Shown: positions 48,573 to 61,064, numbered from the stretch's first letter. The stretch is 64,000 bases of DNA from Cristatella mucedo (GCA_009760855.2 WPIO01000037.1:1879501-1943500); one strand, 5' to 3'. A program made the numbers and translations. The notes: generated by a model not told the origin, from the letters alone.

Positions 48573-48599
48573 CGTGTGACCCAGTGTCTATATGTAGTA

Positions 48600-49480
48600 G
48601 TTATACCTTGTGTCCTGACAGATGCAAGAAATTGGCCTTCCTTTGCCTTAACATTTTTTTATTTCTATAACCGGATGCTTCGAAAACTGAAGTCGGTGGG
48701 CACAGTCGATTCACTGGGCTAATATCGGTTCATCTGATCAGTTGACGAACCTTATGTATACACGTGGCCAGAGCTGGCCACAAGCCTTAGTTGCTGCAGT
48801 TCACTTGTAACGCATTGTAGCTATATCCCTGCTATGACCACTCGGCCTTGTAAGTGTCATGCCGAGTTAGGCATGCATGTGGATGCGAACGTGACGTGCT
48901 TTTGATCGTATCAGATCTTTATGGCAGCGAGTGCAACAGCAAGGTGAGGTGAACAGCCGAGTTTTGCTCAGCCTAACCAGCTCCGGCGATAGATTCATAG
49001 GGTGGAGCAACTAAGACCGATATTGATGTGTGCAGTGTCAATTCGCGAGAGCTGCTCGAGCTCTAGAGCATCGTTTTTAGCATTTCGAATGCGATGTGTC
49101 AGCTACCATAGTTTGCAACTGTCTCGAACTAGTTGGTAGGCACAATGCATTAGCTAGGGCTCCTTCTGCAATAATGAGGGATATACTAAAGCTAATCCTA
49201 AGTACTAATACTAGAGCTGCCTGTTTGACCGTCGTAAATTTTTAGTTTTTGCCACATTTTGCGTGACTATTGTGCTGCTAGCTGTGGCCTCGCCAGCAAT
49301 GATGCTGCTGCAGATTTGGTTCATTGATGGAACCAGCTCTTTCAGCTGTAATGCACCAAGCGTATTTTGCAGAACGCCATTAAGGCATACTTGGGAACAA
49401 CTGCCATGTCACAGAGTGTTAAGCATCGGCTAGGCTGCCTTGTATGTTATATTTGCCAATGGCTGACTTAGCCTTAAGCC
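48600..49480. other. Intergenic region between convergent TSR2 and the Tctex1 gene
   Basis: It presumably includes the 3' UTRs of both genes. No repeat recognised. Confidence 0.45.
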
Positions 49481-49951
49481 TCACTCAAAATATAAGCCAT
49501 AGACGAGGCCTATAGCATGCATAGATTCATTCTTGAAAATTCCGTCGGCATAATTGTCAAATTTGTCGTTCCAAACGCATCGGCTGCCCATTGTGACAGC
49601 AGTCTTCTGATTCTGCATTATTGTAACCATGGCGATGATTTTGTAGCGCTTGTAGCCAAGGTTTTTCACACGCTGCTTGATTACCTCTGCCAGCTCTTTG
49701 CATTTCGCCGCAGCCATCTCAGGCGAGTAAGCTTCGCCCTGTAGGTTGGACTTGAGCACGTCCGTGATGATGTTCCTAATGGGTACGCTAGGAAATCTGA
49801 CGTCGGGCTCTGTTCTGTACGTGTTTTCGTACTGCACACCTTTCGGTACCTCGGCTGCAACATGAATGCTGCGATGGGTCGATGCAGACGGGTGCGACTG
49901 GGTGCCAGACACGCGTGTAGCTGCTGCTCCAGCTGCTTGTGCTTTACTCAT
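49481..49951 (-). CDS. Tctex1-domain dynein light chain family protein
   Basis: A single uninterrupted exon encodes 156 residues. The first ~45 are polar and Ser/Thr/Ala-rich. A complete Tctex1 domain follows: NTYRTEPDVRFP, then the helix KELAEVIKQRVKNLGYKRYK, the central strand IIAMVTIMQNQK, and the diagnostic end GSRCVWNDKFDNYADGIF...LVYGLYFE. Tctex1 proteins are dimeric cargo-adaptor light chains of cytoplasmic or ciliary dynein. The N-terminal extension suggests a TCTEX1D-type (DYNLT2/4/5-like) member more than classical DYNLT1/3, but the exact orthologue cannot be fixed by eye. Lack of introns, unlike its neighbours, could mean a retrogene; the frame is intact. It is tail-to-tail with TSR2. 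Confidence 0.92.
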   Translation of the reverse strand: MSKAQAAGAAATRVSGTQSHPSASTHRSIHVAAEVPKGVQYENTYRTEPDVRFPSVPIRNIITDVLKSNLQGEAYSPEMAAAKCKELAEVIKQRVKNLGYKRYKIIAMVTIMQNQKTAVTMGSRCVWNDKFDNYADGIFKNESMHAIGLVYGLYFE

Positions 49952-49959
49952 GGCTGTCT

Positions 49960-50300
49960 ATTTCACCGAGACCGGCGGTGGCTGTATCGTGTACCTGTGC
50001 GAGGTGATGTGACAAGATTACATTGACTCAGCATAACCAGATATCGATGAACATATCAAGCGTGGAGGAATCTGGAGTGGGCCAAACCGACGTCACTGCA
50101 ATGGCAAGCAACGAGTAACCAGGATCAACACGGTAGCCAACTGCGAATGTGTTGTGCCTTGAGCATATGCATATATCTGACTTGTAAAGCAAAAACCGAA
50201 ATTCGACACTTGAACATGTAAAATGGGAACAGCTGACATTGTGTCGGCCAAGTTCAATGGGCCATTGTGAGAATTATACTCGCTACTGGATAATAATTTT
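49960..50300. other. Upstream region of the Tctex1 gene
   Basis: It presumably holds the minus-strand promoter. No TATA box or named motif is clear. Confidence 0.4.
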
Positions 50301-50306
50301 TGTAAT

Positions 50307-51271
50307 TAAATTCAATGATGATAAAACTAACCTACTAGTTATTGGCAAACCAAGTGATTCAGAAATTGGAAAGGCTAACGCTCAAAATCGGCTCTGCCAG
50401 CATATCTCCTGCAGAATCTGCACGAAATCTAGGTATCATGTTCCAAAGTGACCTTTAACTAGCCGACCACATCAACTCCACAGTCAAGACTGCCTACTTT
50501 CAATTGCATAACGGTGCTAAAATTCGGGCCATTTTTAGACAGGGATACCACATCCAAGTTGGTCCGTGCATTTGTAACAATCCACATTGACTTATGTAAC
50601 TAACTGTTTGATGCCCTACCGGCATGTGCAATCAGGCGATTACAGTCGGTGCAAAACTCTGCAGCTAGGTTTGTCTGTCGTGAGCTTCGCAGTTGCCACA
50701 TCACACCACTTCTGGCTGACCTGCACTGGCTACCAGTCAAGCAACGAATCGACTTCAAGTTTTTGTCGCTCACTTTTAGGTCTCTTCATTCTTTGGCTCC
50801 AGCCTATCTCTCAGATCTACTCCCCCACCAGGACCAGCATCGTACCACCCGCTTTTCGGAATCCAACAGTCTACCAATACCTCGTACAAACCTCAAATCC
50901 TTTGGAGACCGTGCCTTTAGTTCGTTTGCTCCCAAAGCCTGGAATTCACTCTCGACTTGCGTCATGACATCCCCTGACTCGACCACATTTAAAAAGAAAT
51001 TGAAAATGCACCTATTTAGGACAGCATTTAGTGGGTCCCTGTGATTCGTCCCTTGTGTGCTTCTGCATTCTGACACTGTTGCATGATGACACTAACCACA
51101 CTTGCATGCTGACCCTGTGTATGTCACCCCTAACCATGTTATTCATGTTGTTTATCTAGTATGATATTTCTACTCACCATGCGGTCGTGTTTCCTTTGCA
51201 GCAAAAGTAAAGAGAGCCAAAAGAGTGATTGATTTCTCTCAGTGCTTTATCAAGTTCATTATTATTTTTAT
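50307..51271 (+). mobile_element. L2 LINE 3' half
   Basis: It begins at the FNDDKTNLLVIGKPS region, has frameshifts to about 50640, then an intact C-terminal frame (50649-51044, ending FRTAFSGSL). A 3' UTR, a worn hairpin and a short ATT tail follow. It is 5'-truncated and dead. Confidence 0.92.
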
Positions 51272-51274
51272 CCC

Positions 51275-52935
51275 TTTAAATCAGAGGTATTATATCAGGC
51301 CATGCTGGGGTTGGTGAGCCATTGGCGCCCTTTTCGAATCATGTGCCTGAACAGGGCAAGCTCAACAAATCAAAAAGCGTCAAGTGCTGGTTTTAAAGCC
51401 ATACACTACTTTTCTACGGGGTGGTCCATAACGTTCGTGTGAAAAGAGTCAACCTTGCTGCCTGCTCTTATAGATTTCGCTCTGTAGACTTATGCAATAA
51501 TGTATAACTAGTACAAATAGCGGCACAACATCGAAGTGGTTCTTTTGTGATGGATAAGCTCCCAGAGACGTTAGATAGTTTGAGGGAAATCGCGAAAAGA
51601 AGAGATTTGCTTGTGGTTGTGCTCTGAATCCCAGCGCTGCGCGAGATGCCCAATAAGACCTCGTCGAAACTATCGAAACTAATCACCACTATGCGACGGC
51701 GGTGCACTGAACGTAGGCCGTCGCAAGGCAAGCGGAGGCAGAAGGCGAACACGACCGTCGAAAGTAGACGCTCGGCTCTCGCCGAGCCACTTCTGCAAGC
51801 GGATCTTGCGCACTGCTTGGCCTACCTACCTACCTGCTTCGGCGATTTCCCTGCGCACACTTACAGAGCGAGACTTCAGAGGTCCTCTGGGCGCCTCCAG
51901 CGAACAAGTGTCCGCTGCAGCTAGTTGCTGTTTTATCGACAAGCAGCTCCTTAGTGACCGCTGGCTGAAATCAAGTCCCGTCCGAGATGGCTACCCTTCG
52001 CTTTATTGTGCCAGCTGTTTTCTTTACACGCCTGGCCTCCGCTCGTTGCTACATTCGCTATTGTCAGACTCGCAGCGAGTAAGAATGAATCGTATTTGGA
52101 CCGACCCGCCGGTTCATGAGGTCGCCGTCGGCTCTCGTTGGTAAGGATGGGAGAAGACGGAGGAGGAGACGAGTCCGCTTCGAAGCGCTTTCTGAGCCTG
52201 CGGTAATCTCTTTCAAGAGCGTGGCTCCTTGCAACCGACGAAAAACTTATGGATTCAGCTCAGTCGGTAGCGGCTATCATAACGCTGCGGCTTCTGGGGT
52301 GGCGCACCTGCCTCACCGGAGCGCTCGGTTTTAGCCTGTGGCCTCACGGCTTCGATGTCGCCGTCGGCGGCGCTCTCGGCTGCCTCAGACTCTTCCTCTA
52401 CTCCGACCGACGGGTGAATCCACCCAGCTTCAATGCTGGCGTCGTTTTCGTAACAGGAACGAGCCGCTACAGCTATGCGCAGCTGGAAGCTTCCCTGGAG
52501 ACAGGCGGCGATAATGGTACGGTTAGAATGTCGCTCTCTGATAACCGACGGCCACGACATGATTTGAACGGAGGAAGGTCCGCAGGTCGCGCGTTTGGCT
52601 CCGTCGTCGATCTGCACGCACAGCCGCACGGTCAGTGCAGACGTGCGAAACTGACTTGGCTGCGGGCAGCCAGCCGTTCACGCTGCAACAAAGCACCTCC
52701 GACGTAACTGGATGTTGCCAGCGGCGCCAGCGTGCTCTCATATACCGAAAGCAGACAGCTCAGCATTTTCGCGAGTATGCGAGTAAGCTCGTGACGACGA
52801 AAGTTCGGCTTTTCGACAAACCGCCATCTTATCTCGAAACCAGTTATTGAATCTCCCTGTCTCCTTTCGTGTCTTTCGTCACCGGCTCCTGACCCTGTAC
52901 ACTTCAGTGAAAAAAACGGAGATGAGTGCGTACTC
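51275..52935. other. Unassigned sequence
   Basis: Open frames on both strands at 52249-52741 have no domain I can name. GC-rich. No supported gene, although exons of a minus-strand gene with 52938-53042 could lie here. Confidence 0.35.
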
Positions 52936-52937
52936 AC

Positions 52938-53042
52938 CGAGTAGTGGCTCATAATGGGAGCCCTCATGCGGTTGCCGCTCATGTCTGAAAAGAATTGCAG
53001 GGCGGCGAAGTTGTTGGCCAAGTCGTTGTAGCTACTGACGTC
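52938..53042 (-). CDS. Possible internal exon, unrecognised
   Basis: On minus, acceptor 'ttgattag' opens a 35-codon frame (SYNDLANNFAALQFFSDMSG then NRMRAPIMSHYS) closed by a consensus donor TCG|GTGAGT; both ends are phase 0. Composition looks protein-like, but I do not recognise the family and found no certain partner exons. Confidence 0.3.
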
Positions 53043-53373
53043 CTAATCAAGTTCCCGATTTGAGATGCCGGATGTTGAAATGATTCATAACGAATCATAC
53101 GATGCAACACCGTAGCCGTGCGGCCAATTTTCGGAACTAGTATCGTTACCATTAAATGGTGAAACGTAGGTGGGGGAAGGCTTGAGGAGTTATTTCCCCA
53201 AAGACGGGATCTGTCTAGATGCAATTAACATTTACACAAACAGAACCGACGGAACAGTCCCATTTTCATCGATCTATCGCTGTAAACTATCTTGTAATGT
53301 GACAATAGCTGCGATGTCTACTTACGTCTTTTACTGCAGCTATGTCATAAAAAAGAGAAGAGTAGCCCTAATC

Positions 53374-53545
53374 TAGACGTGACGCCACAAATGCGTAAAC
53401 TAGCATAGATGTCGTACTCTCATCTAAGCGGGCACTGATTTTAGCAACGCTCTCGAGCTGAAAGTTTGCCGACTTGACATGGGACGCGGACCACTTAAAA
53501 CACCCGGTGAACGCGATGTGCCCCTCGTTAGAGAAACTTGCATTA
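53374..53545 (-). mobile_element. L2 LINE RT fragment
   Basis: The minus strand reads SHVKSANFQLESVAKISARL then STTSMLVYAFVASRLD. This matches the L2 segment STVKSAYFQLHNIAKIRACLDKD...LVHAFVTSRLD. Confidence 0.85.
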
Positions 53546-54245
53546 GCACGAAAAGGACTTTTCGTGCAACCAGTGGAACTTTATTTTATTGAAAAACGTG
53601 TGGCATGAGCGAAGTACGAATAAAGTGAGCAATCGTAATTAAAATTAATTTGTCTCTTTCGCACAAAACATTGGCCAATATACAAAAATACAATGGTTAT
53701 CGTATGCAAATAAAAAGTTATTACGTTCAAATATGCATTTAAATGACAAGTTTTTGCTGTTTGGCTTGAGTAAGGCGATAAAATTATGGAGTGGCCCACG
53801 ACAATTTAGGACGAACGCTATCTTTTACATTCAATTGATTTTGATCTTTTGTTTCGATAGACGAAAATTACTGACAATCCTGACTCACAAAAAAGTGGCA
53901 AATAAAAAAATTTGATCCTACAGCTCACTTCATTGGCTGATGTTCAATTTTCTTATTTCAACGCTTCCCTATTTTTTTGCTTATTTCGGCGCTGTTCGAA
54001 TCCGACTGGTTTTCTTTTTAATGCTATCCCAACTTCTCTCAATCTCTTCGAGAGGAATTCATTTAATAAAGTTTGCCTTGTCCTCTGGTCAGCTAGTAAT
54101 CTTTGACAAAGTCTACATCATGACCGCAGTCTACGATGGAAAAGTAAGATTTAGGAATCTACATTTCAAAGCTGAGCAAGCATTGAAGGAGTTCAACAGA
54201 GTATCAAGATATCTAAAGAATTCTGCCTGCGGAGAGATTGATGGG
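53546..54245. other. AT-rich unassigned sequence
   Basis: No recognised element; open frames here run into the CT array. Confidence 0.4.
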
Positions 54246-54246
54246 G

Positions 54247-54346
<100 letters not shown>

Positions 54347-54419
54347 CTAGATTTCATCCTGCAGAAACACTTCCTCAAACAGTGGAAGGCGTGCATAGCT
54401 GTCTACCTTCTGCCCTACT

Positions 54420-54545
54420 TTGACCCAGGGGTAAGGTTATTGCTTTTAAAGATTAAGGTCGTAGGTTCGAGCTCTGAGGGATATGCAAAGCTCACGGACA
54501 GAGATTCAGTTCTCTTAAGGTGCTATACAAATGAGTTACACTATA
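54420..54545 (+). mobile_element. tRNA-derived SINE family 2
   Basis: B-box-like 'aggttcgagctctgag' is followed by the tail 'cagagattcagttctcttaa' and 'ggtgctatacaaatgag'. The A-box region is decayed. Confidence 0.75.
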
Positions 54546-54549
54546 ATTA

Positions 54550-55100
54550 GAGAGTAATTATAATTACACTCCTTTTCCCTCACAACGGTTTGGCTAGATG
54601 AGATAGCAATTTTTCAGCGGCATCCACTTAAAAGGTTATCATTTGCACCCCTGGTTTTGATTAATTTAAAGCTTTTCATGTCTATTTTGGAGTTTTGGCG
54701 GGTGTCGCTGAAACCAACACATGCCGATCTCTAAAAACAAAATGGGTGGCGGTGACCCACGCAGCTTTTTCATTCATCAAATCAGCGAACAGGTACTCTG
54801 TCTGTGCACCTACCTAGTCGTACAGGCACACCCGAGTACCTACATTTTCCTTTCAAACGAAGGTGTGCTGAGCTAATGAGATTGCTCACCTTTTCTTAAA
54901 CATCAATGACCTCTGCAGTTTCCAAAAGTGGCATTCTTCTTTGAACAGGGCTTCAATGAAATAGGAATTCTTCTTTGAATGCATATGCATCTGGGCATCA
55001 GTCTTCTTTAATTGGTATCAACATGCACGTATGCAGTTTGCATGGGCGAGAGGGAAATGACAGCTAGTGCTCGAACTTGTGTAGACATGATGCTTAAATT
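54550..55100. other. Unassigned sequence
   Basis: Nothing recognised beyond short direct repeats such as 'ggaattcttctttgaa'. Confidence 0.4.
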
Positions 55101-55104
55101 ATGA

Positions 55105-55197
55105 TAATAACAATAATAATACTTTTGTATAGCACCATCAGAAAACTGAATCGCTCTCTAGGCTTTTTTCAGATGCTGCATGGAAAGCATTACCATT
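55105..55197 (-). mobile_element. L2-type 3' tail fragment
   Basis: (ATA)n then 'agcaccatcagaaaactgaa' and 'ctctctaggc', the hairpin tail, diverged. A 'taccatt' tandem repeat follows. Confidence 0.65.
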
Positions 55198-55234
55198 GTT
55201 TTACCATTTACCATTACCATTGTTTGGTGGTAAT

Positions 55235-55597
55235 ATTAATAATAATAATAATAATTTAGAATAGTAAAGAATAATACACTTGATAAAGCGCCCTCAGAGA
55301 ACTCAATCTCTTTTTAGACGCTTTACATTTGCTGCAAAGGAAATAAGTTACATCCGCAAGCAGCAGGCACAGTGTAATCAGGTACACGAAGGGCGAATCA
55401 CAAAGACCCACCAAATGCTGTAATAAACATGTGCATTACAAGCTTATTTTTAAATGCTGTCGTGTCAGGGGACGTCGTGACGTGCGTAGATAGTGAGTTC
55501 CAGGCTTCGGGAGCATAGATACTAAAGGCACCCTCTCCAACCCACTCACAGGTCTGTCGGCCTGTACAATAAGACGCTCTTATTTGGGACAATACTC
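55235..55597 (-). mobile_element. L2 LINE 3' end fragment
   Basis: (ATA)n, the hairpin 'gataaagcgccctcagagaa', the 3' UTR and a decayed C-terminal ORF end (minus-strand reading AFSIYAPEAWNSLSTHV, FITAFGGSL). Confidence 0.85.
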
Positions 55598-56098
55598 TCA
55601 GCCAGGCTTGTCTGTGGTGAGATTTCCAAATCTCACCCGCCTGCAGTGGCTCTATACATCAAGCAGCGTGCTGCTGGCATAGTGAGATTATCTTTCTTCC
55701 TTTTAGGTCTCTTCATTTCTCGCTTGGGGTCAACCACCGAAATAATTCCTGATCAGGCTTCGCATTGTAACTTCCGCTCTTTTGACTCAAGTCGTATAGC
55801 TGAGCCTCTCACAATCTCAAATCCTTCTTAAGACAGTGCATTTAATCTATGCGCTCCCACAGCCTGGAGTTCACTCCCGACGGACGTCACGACATTCCCT
55901 ACTTGACGGCATTTATTTAAAATGAAGCTAAACCTATCTATTGTTCACATCATTTGCTGTGCCTTTGTGTGTGTCCTTTGTGGGCTATGTTTGGTGACAC
56001 TGTGCATGTGATCGTTAGTCAATCGACATGCTTCTATTCCAGCATATATAAAGTGCCAAGAAAGAGGTTTAGTTCTCCCACGGCTCTGTACAAATGAC
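55598..56098 (+). mobile_element. L2 LINE 3' end fragment, head-to-head with the previous one
   Basis: 'agccaggcttgtctgtggtg', 'ttttaggtctcttcattt', 'gcgctcccacagcctggagt' and the tail 'aaagtgccaagaaagaggtt' with 'ctctgtacaaatg' are in plus orientation. Highly decayed. Confidence 0.8.
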
Positions 56099-56099
56099 T

Positions 56100-56639
56100 T
56101 ATTGTCACTATTACGTTGAACGAAAATGACTTATAATTCTTTAATTGCTTTCATATTTTCTGGTTGTCTTCCTTAATAAAAAAAATGCATACCCACATCC
56201 GGTATATATTTAAAAATGCAACTTAACATGAAAACATAGTGACTATGAATTTTTTTTTGTTTTTTTTTAATCGGTCCCCTGAAACTCACAAATGGACCCC
56301 CAGGTTAAGAACCCGGAAGTTCAGAATGACGCATTGACGTACCCTGCCTGCGTTTAAGCAGCGCGGAGAGGATCCAGCAGGCAGTTGATAGACGCAGGTC
56401 GCTGGTAGCAGATAGCTCATTGGTCGCTGAATGTTGAGGCGCTCAAGCAAATAGGGAACAGCCACAAGATGGCCGTGAGTTGAGTTCACGCAGAGTCAGG
56501 TAGCTTCCCGAGAGTTGTTTTCCGTTCGCGCGATTTTCATGCAAAAGGTTCACGACCACGTTCGCAGCCATGAAGTCGTTATGCTTTAGGCAGAGCGCAT
56601 GCGGTAGGCGACTTGAAAATTCAAGAAAACAGGCAAGTA
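56100..56639. other. Unassigned sequence
   Basis: No gene or named repeat recognised. Confidence 0.4.
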
Positions 56640-57530
56640 CAATCGGCTCTCATTAGCCGCGCATCCGTGCATTATATTAATTGGATGAAGTATGATCTTA
56701 TGCAAGTTACCGCCCTTCGCACATACTTTGAACTTTTTAGCAACGCGAACTTGTTATTTTTATATATAGCGATAATATCAATACCCTAGTGCTTGCGTGG
56801 TTCAACGACTTCCTTCCCTGTGGGTACCCGTTAGCGGCCCCTTCATTCAGAAGCTCGCAGTACTATAAGCTGGGGTAAAGGTCGACTCTTGTACGACGTC
56901 AAATGGCTGACTAAGGAGCTTGATTGGAGGACATAAAATTACGTTATCGAAAATATACGATGACAAGGGCAAAGTCAATAGCGTCACAGCTGTTATGTGC
57001 AAGAGGTATTCGACGACTTTGGCTGTTTTATACGAGGGCTATGAACCGAAAGACATGTTCAATATGAATGAACCTGGTTTCATATTCAAAGCAACCAAGT
57101 TCGCGGCACACCATATTAGAGGCAACGTCGATACATGAGCGAAAATAAATCAAGGCGGAGAAGCGCAGCAGCCCTCAGCGCTTCGCTAACCGGCAAGCAC
57201 ATACAGCCTTTAAAGAAAGGGAAACCGATCAAGCCCAGACGTTTCAAACATATCGACCTGACACGACTGTCATAGACGCAAAGGATTTGGATGACTTCCC
57301 AGCTATTTGAGGAGCTGTACAAATTATCCAATGGAGTCGAGAAAAGGGCGAGTTAGGCTAGCTCTCATTAGCTGCATATCTGCATTGCGTACATATTAAT
57401 TATAAGTGGTATCTTAAGCTATTCAGTGAAGCTAGATCATGCTGCAAACTGCAGTATTTTAGGTCACGAAAATAACAGTGCCCTAGCGTGGGCGTGGTTA
57501 CCCGACCTTGTCGCTCAGCGGGTACCGTAA
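56640..57530 (+). mobile_element. pogo/Tigger-like DNA transposon relic with flanking direct repeats
   Basis: Plus-strand fragments match the DDE region of pogo-type transposases. GYEPKDMFNMNEPGFIFKAT (56920-57138) corresponds to the D-x-F-N-x-D-E-x-G catalytic box, with its first Asp changed to Asn. After frameshifts, KPIKPRRFKHIDLTRL and WMTSQLFEELYKL (about 57220-57330) correspond to the following conserved blocks. Imperfect direct repeats of about 150 bp starting 'gctctcattagc' flank the coding part (about 56650-56830 and 57360-57530). Stops and the Asn substitution make it inactive. Confidence 0.75.
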
Positions 57531-58325
57531 AGCCGGTTTACACGGTGATTCTTGCTTCCTGCATGCGTCCTACCGACTCGAATCTTCTTTGCATACGTCA
57601 CCAATACCGGAGGGATTGTTCGAGACTGGGAAAGACTTGACGACGACTCCGCAGCCAAACGTGGTTCAACTTCTTGGCAAAGACTCGGGCAAGACTTAGC
57701 AGAGGACTAATCATGGGCACCATCAGGGACCCGCCTTCTCGATTGCTTGAAAAAGTGGCGTCGTCTGGTTCTCTGACAACGGCCGACTACGGAGATCAGC
57801 CGAACGATTGGCCACAACGTTACAATCACTTCAAAATGTAGCACTGCCTTGGGCCATACCGTAAGACGAAGCCGACCAGGAGTGTAGCCCGAGTTTACAA
57901 CGAGCTTCGTTTCCCTTAGAAAGGCGCCGGCTAGGCTGTGGCTGATTGCATCTAACCTCAACCCCCTTCCCATAGTCCACCATTGTTGTATGGCTTCGCT
58001 GCGGCTGACCTCCTTTGCTCTCATGCACTTTTGCTTTCGATCAGCACGTTGTGAGCGCGTCTGTGGATGCGACGACGCTCCCCTCTCATCGTTTTCATAT
58101 CGAAGTGAACAAAGTCACGTGTGTCTCTTCTGATGGATGTGCATAATTTTCTTTTCTTAAAATCATTACATTGAAAAAAGGCTTCGCTAAGGGTAGGCGT
58201 GTGCTGCTATTTATTGGCTAATCCTCATGCCATCCAGGACTTGGACAGGTCGTTGGTGAAGTCAGTAGGCTTTTGTGCCAATTCCACTTCTGTCAGTCAG
58301 CTTAATGACCACGGTATAATTCAAG
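57531..58325. other. Unassigned sequence
   Basis: Nothing recognised; it may contain further decayed transposon DNA. Confidence 0.35.
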
Positions 58326-58329
58326 CTGT

Positions 58330-58620
58330 TCCGTTAATAATAATATAATAACAAACAAGTTTAGAGTGTCCTCAAAGAGCTTAATCTCTTTCTAGGCACT
58401 TAACATATGCTGTCAAGGAAGCATGATCGAATGATTAGTGGTAGCATGCTCAATACTAACAAGCATAACATAATTAGAGGTGACATACTCAGGGTAACAC
58501 GCAAATATGTTTAGTGGCAGCGTGCACAGTGTCGGCATGCATTAGCCCGCAATGAACGAATCACGTGGACCCACTAAACGCTATGAAATATTGATAAGTT
58601 TCTAGCTTCTTTTTTAAATG
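58330..58620 (-). mobile_element. L2 LINE 3' end fragment
   Basis: ATA-rich tail, 'gtgtcctcaaagagcttaat', 'ctctttctaggcac' and 3' UTR landmarks ('cacagtgtcggcatgcatta', 'ggacccactaaacgct'). Confidence 0.85.
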
Positions 58621-59014
58621 ACGCTTAGTGTCGAAGAACAAGCGGCTGCTTCACGTCATTACGGTCTTGGGAAAGGGCAAGTCTGTCAGAGGATAGAGCT
58701 GGGCATCAGTGTACTGCAATTCATCCAACGCTTAGCAATGCGTGGTGTGAAAGAAAAGCATCTGCCATTTGAAAGTGTTTCATCCACTGGTACTTTATTT
58801 AGCACGTGAGGCATTTCTGCCAACGAGCTCTTTGTTGCTCCCCCCCCGTCCGACGTGCTAGAGTATGACGGCAACATCAACACAAATGAGACTTCATTCG
58901 ACTTCATCTGACCTGGTCAATAGTGAGTTAATACTATGAAAGCTAGGGTTTCAGAGACATTTGAATAAATGCGAGGCACTCAGTGCATGCGAGCCATCGC
59001 TCGCGTTTGGGAAG

Positions 59015-59290
59015 ACTTATAATAATAATAATAACAATAATAATACATTTAATAACATTAATAATAATAATAATAATATAATAATAATAAGCATAATATA
59101 TAATAAATATAATAATAATTATAATATTAATGATTAAATAATTAATAACAATGTTAAGAACAATACATTTGTGTAGAACTCTCAGAGAAACTATACTCTT
59201 TCAAAGCACTTTTTCCCATCTGCTGTAAAGGAACCATTACCCTACGATTAGTGGTAGCATGCAAGTGTCAACGTTCGTAATGCGACCGAG
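59015..59290 (-). mobile_element. L2 LINE 3' tail with expanded (ATA)n
   Basis: About 140 bp of degenerate ATA repeats lead into a worn hairpin ('aactctcagagaaactatac' with 'ctctttcaaagcac') and 'agtggtagcatgcaagtgtc' of the 3' UTR. Confidence 0.7.
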
Positions 59291-61064
59291 ATTAGAGAGA
59301 GGTATAGGCTACCTTCCGTCCGACCACACCCTGTCGCAACTACACCCCCCCCCCGACCGCCCGCCACGTCACCGTCGCCGTTGCCGGAGCAAGACGAGTG
59401 CCTGTTTTATTAGACCTCTCTCCGACAATATCGCGTGGCGCCAACAATATCAGGGAAACTATAGAGTAGTACTGAGAGCCCTGGGTAACATGAGGCATCT
59501 ATGGCGGATATGGAAAACAGTGAAGCCAGTCTTCTCAAAGCAGGAGGCCACTCTAGAACCTGAGCAATCTTGAAAGTGGGCCAGTTATCCCGCGACTACC
59601 AAACCGCCACGACATCGGAAAGACAGGACTTCGTAACGGAGACTCACTTTCGCAGCATATCTCAGCTCGTTGAGGGCGCCAGTTCAGGGAAGGGGAGGCT
59701 ACGACTAACATACAGCAGGGGGACGTGGAATGTATAGGCCATAACAGCGAGCGTGCTTATGTCTAGCCCCGCTCCGAAAGTGGATCGTCGTGGCCTTTCG
59801 TGGTTTACGGTACGGTCGCGGAGCTCCAGCCATTCATCCGCTGGGTTTTGGATACTGAGCAATCGGGACGCTATCGCCGGATCCCACGTCTTGGCTCTCG
59901 AACTTCTTCAGGCTCATTGACCAGAGTCAGGGGCGTCGTCGCCCATCCGACCTGAAGTCAAAGGTCAGGCTTGGCCTAGCCGGTAACCCTTAGCTAGCTG
60001 TATCGCATTATAGCCACCCAGGCTACTGAACCTTGTTTGGATACAATTATATGGTTGGTTATCACATGCAATGCAGCCTCAACATGCACAATACGGCTTA
60101 TGAGTGCCCGCAATATCCGGAGGCATTTGCCCAACACTTCAGTTCAGCGAAGTTCTCACTGGTATTACGGAAGTCGACGATCTGGCCAGCTAAGTGCACG
60201 AAACTGTGTTTAAGCGCTTACAATATACGAACTATTTTAGTTTAACGTACATTTCATTTTTCTGTCAACTAAATCTGAGTAGTTAATGCTTCTTTTGTGT
60301 GTCATTCCATGTCTGGTTTAATTAAATGTTTTTGATATGCATTCAGAAGCGTATAGACGCTTGGTTTGTCACCAGCGCTCATTCTTGGGTTGGAACCTGT
60401 TGGCTGGTCCCTAGAGATGGGCAAGTTGGCAGATTTGACTTTATCTCATCGACATGTAGGTAGAATGTGTTAAGACAACCCAAGCCTTTAGAGCCTTTTG
60501 CTCATTCATATTCAAATACTTCAAACTAGTCCAATTATAGACGAAATCTATAACCTAGATACATGTTGTCCTAGGCTCAGAAGACTTTCTAAGGGGTTTA
60601 TTACCACGCCACCCGTTATCGCTTCCGGAGTAGACCGCCCCTTTCTCGCCGGTCTGCCAGTCGGTTCAGCGATCGGGCCCAGTTACAGATTTCTGTCAAG
60701 TGTATACCCCTGCATAGGTGCGTCAGCAGCGCTTCTTATTCGATCGAAATTGTATTTCCTTGGTCTCTGAGGCTTGGCCATTGTCACAACAGCGGAACCG
60801 GTTCGCTCACTGGGGGTCTCCCGTCAAACGCCGAGATCAGTGAGGCGCCGTATATAGCTTCGGTTAGTACAAGCTAGGGTGATCTGGTAATGAAAGTCAA
60901 GGCTATTAAAATTGGTTGGAAACCCGAACACGTCACGCCAGAAACACGCTTTGATCGACCCCCAGGTGTATTCTGGTTGACATGCTATCCGACACGCCCC
61001 TCTAGCGGGCCACGATTATAGATTTAACCTACTTGAGCAATTTCTGGGCACACGCATGTTTGAT
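59291..61064. other. Unassigned sequence
   Basis: No gene, exon or repeat recognised. A C-run occurs at 59345-59353. Confidence 0.4.

Noticed and set aside
52245-52310. tRNA-like 'cagctcagtcggtagcgg' A box
   Set aside because: No matching B box or cloverleaf could be built downstream.
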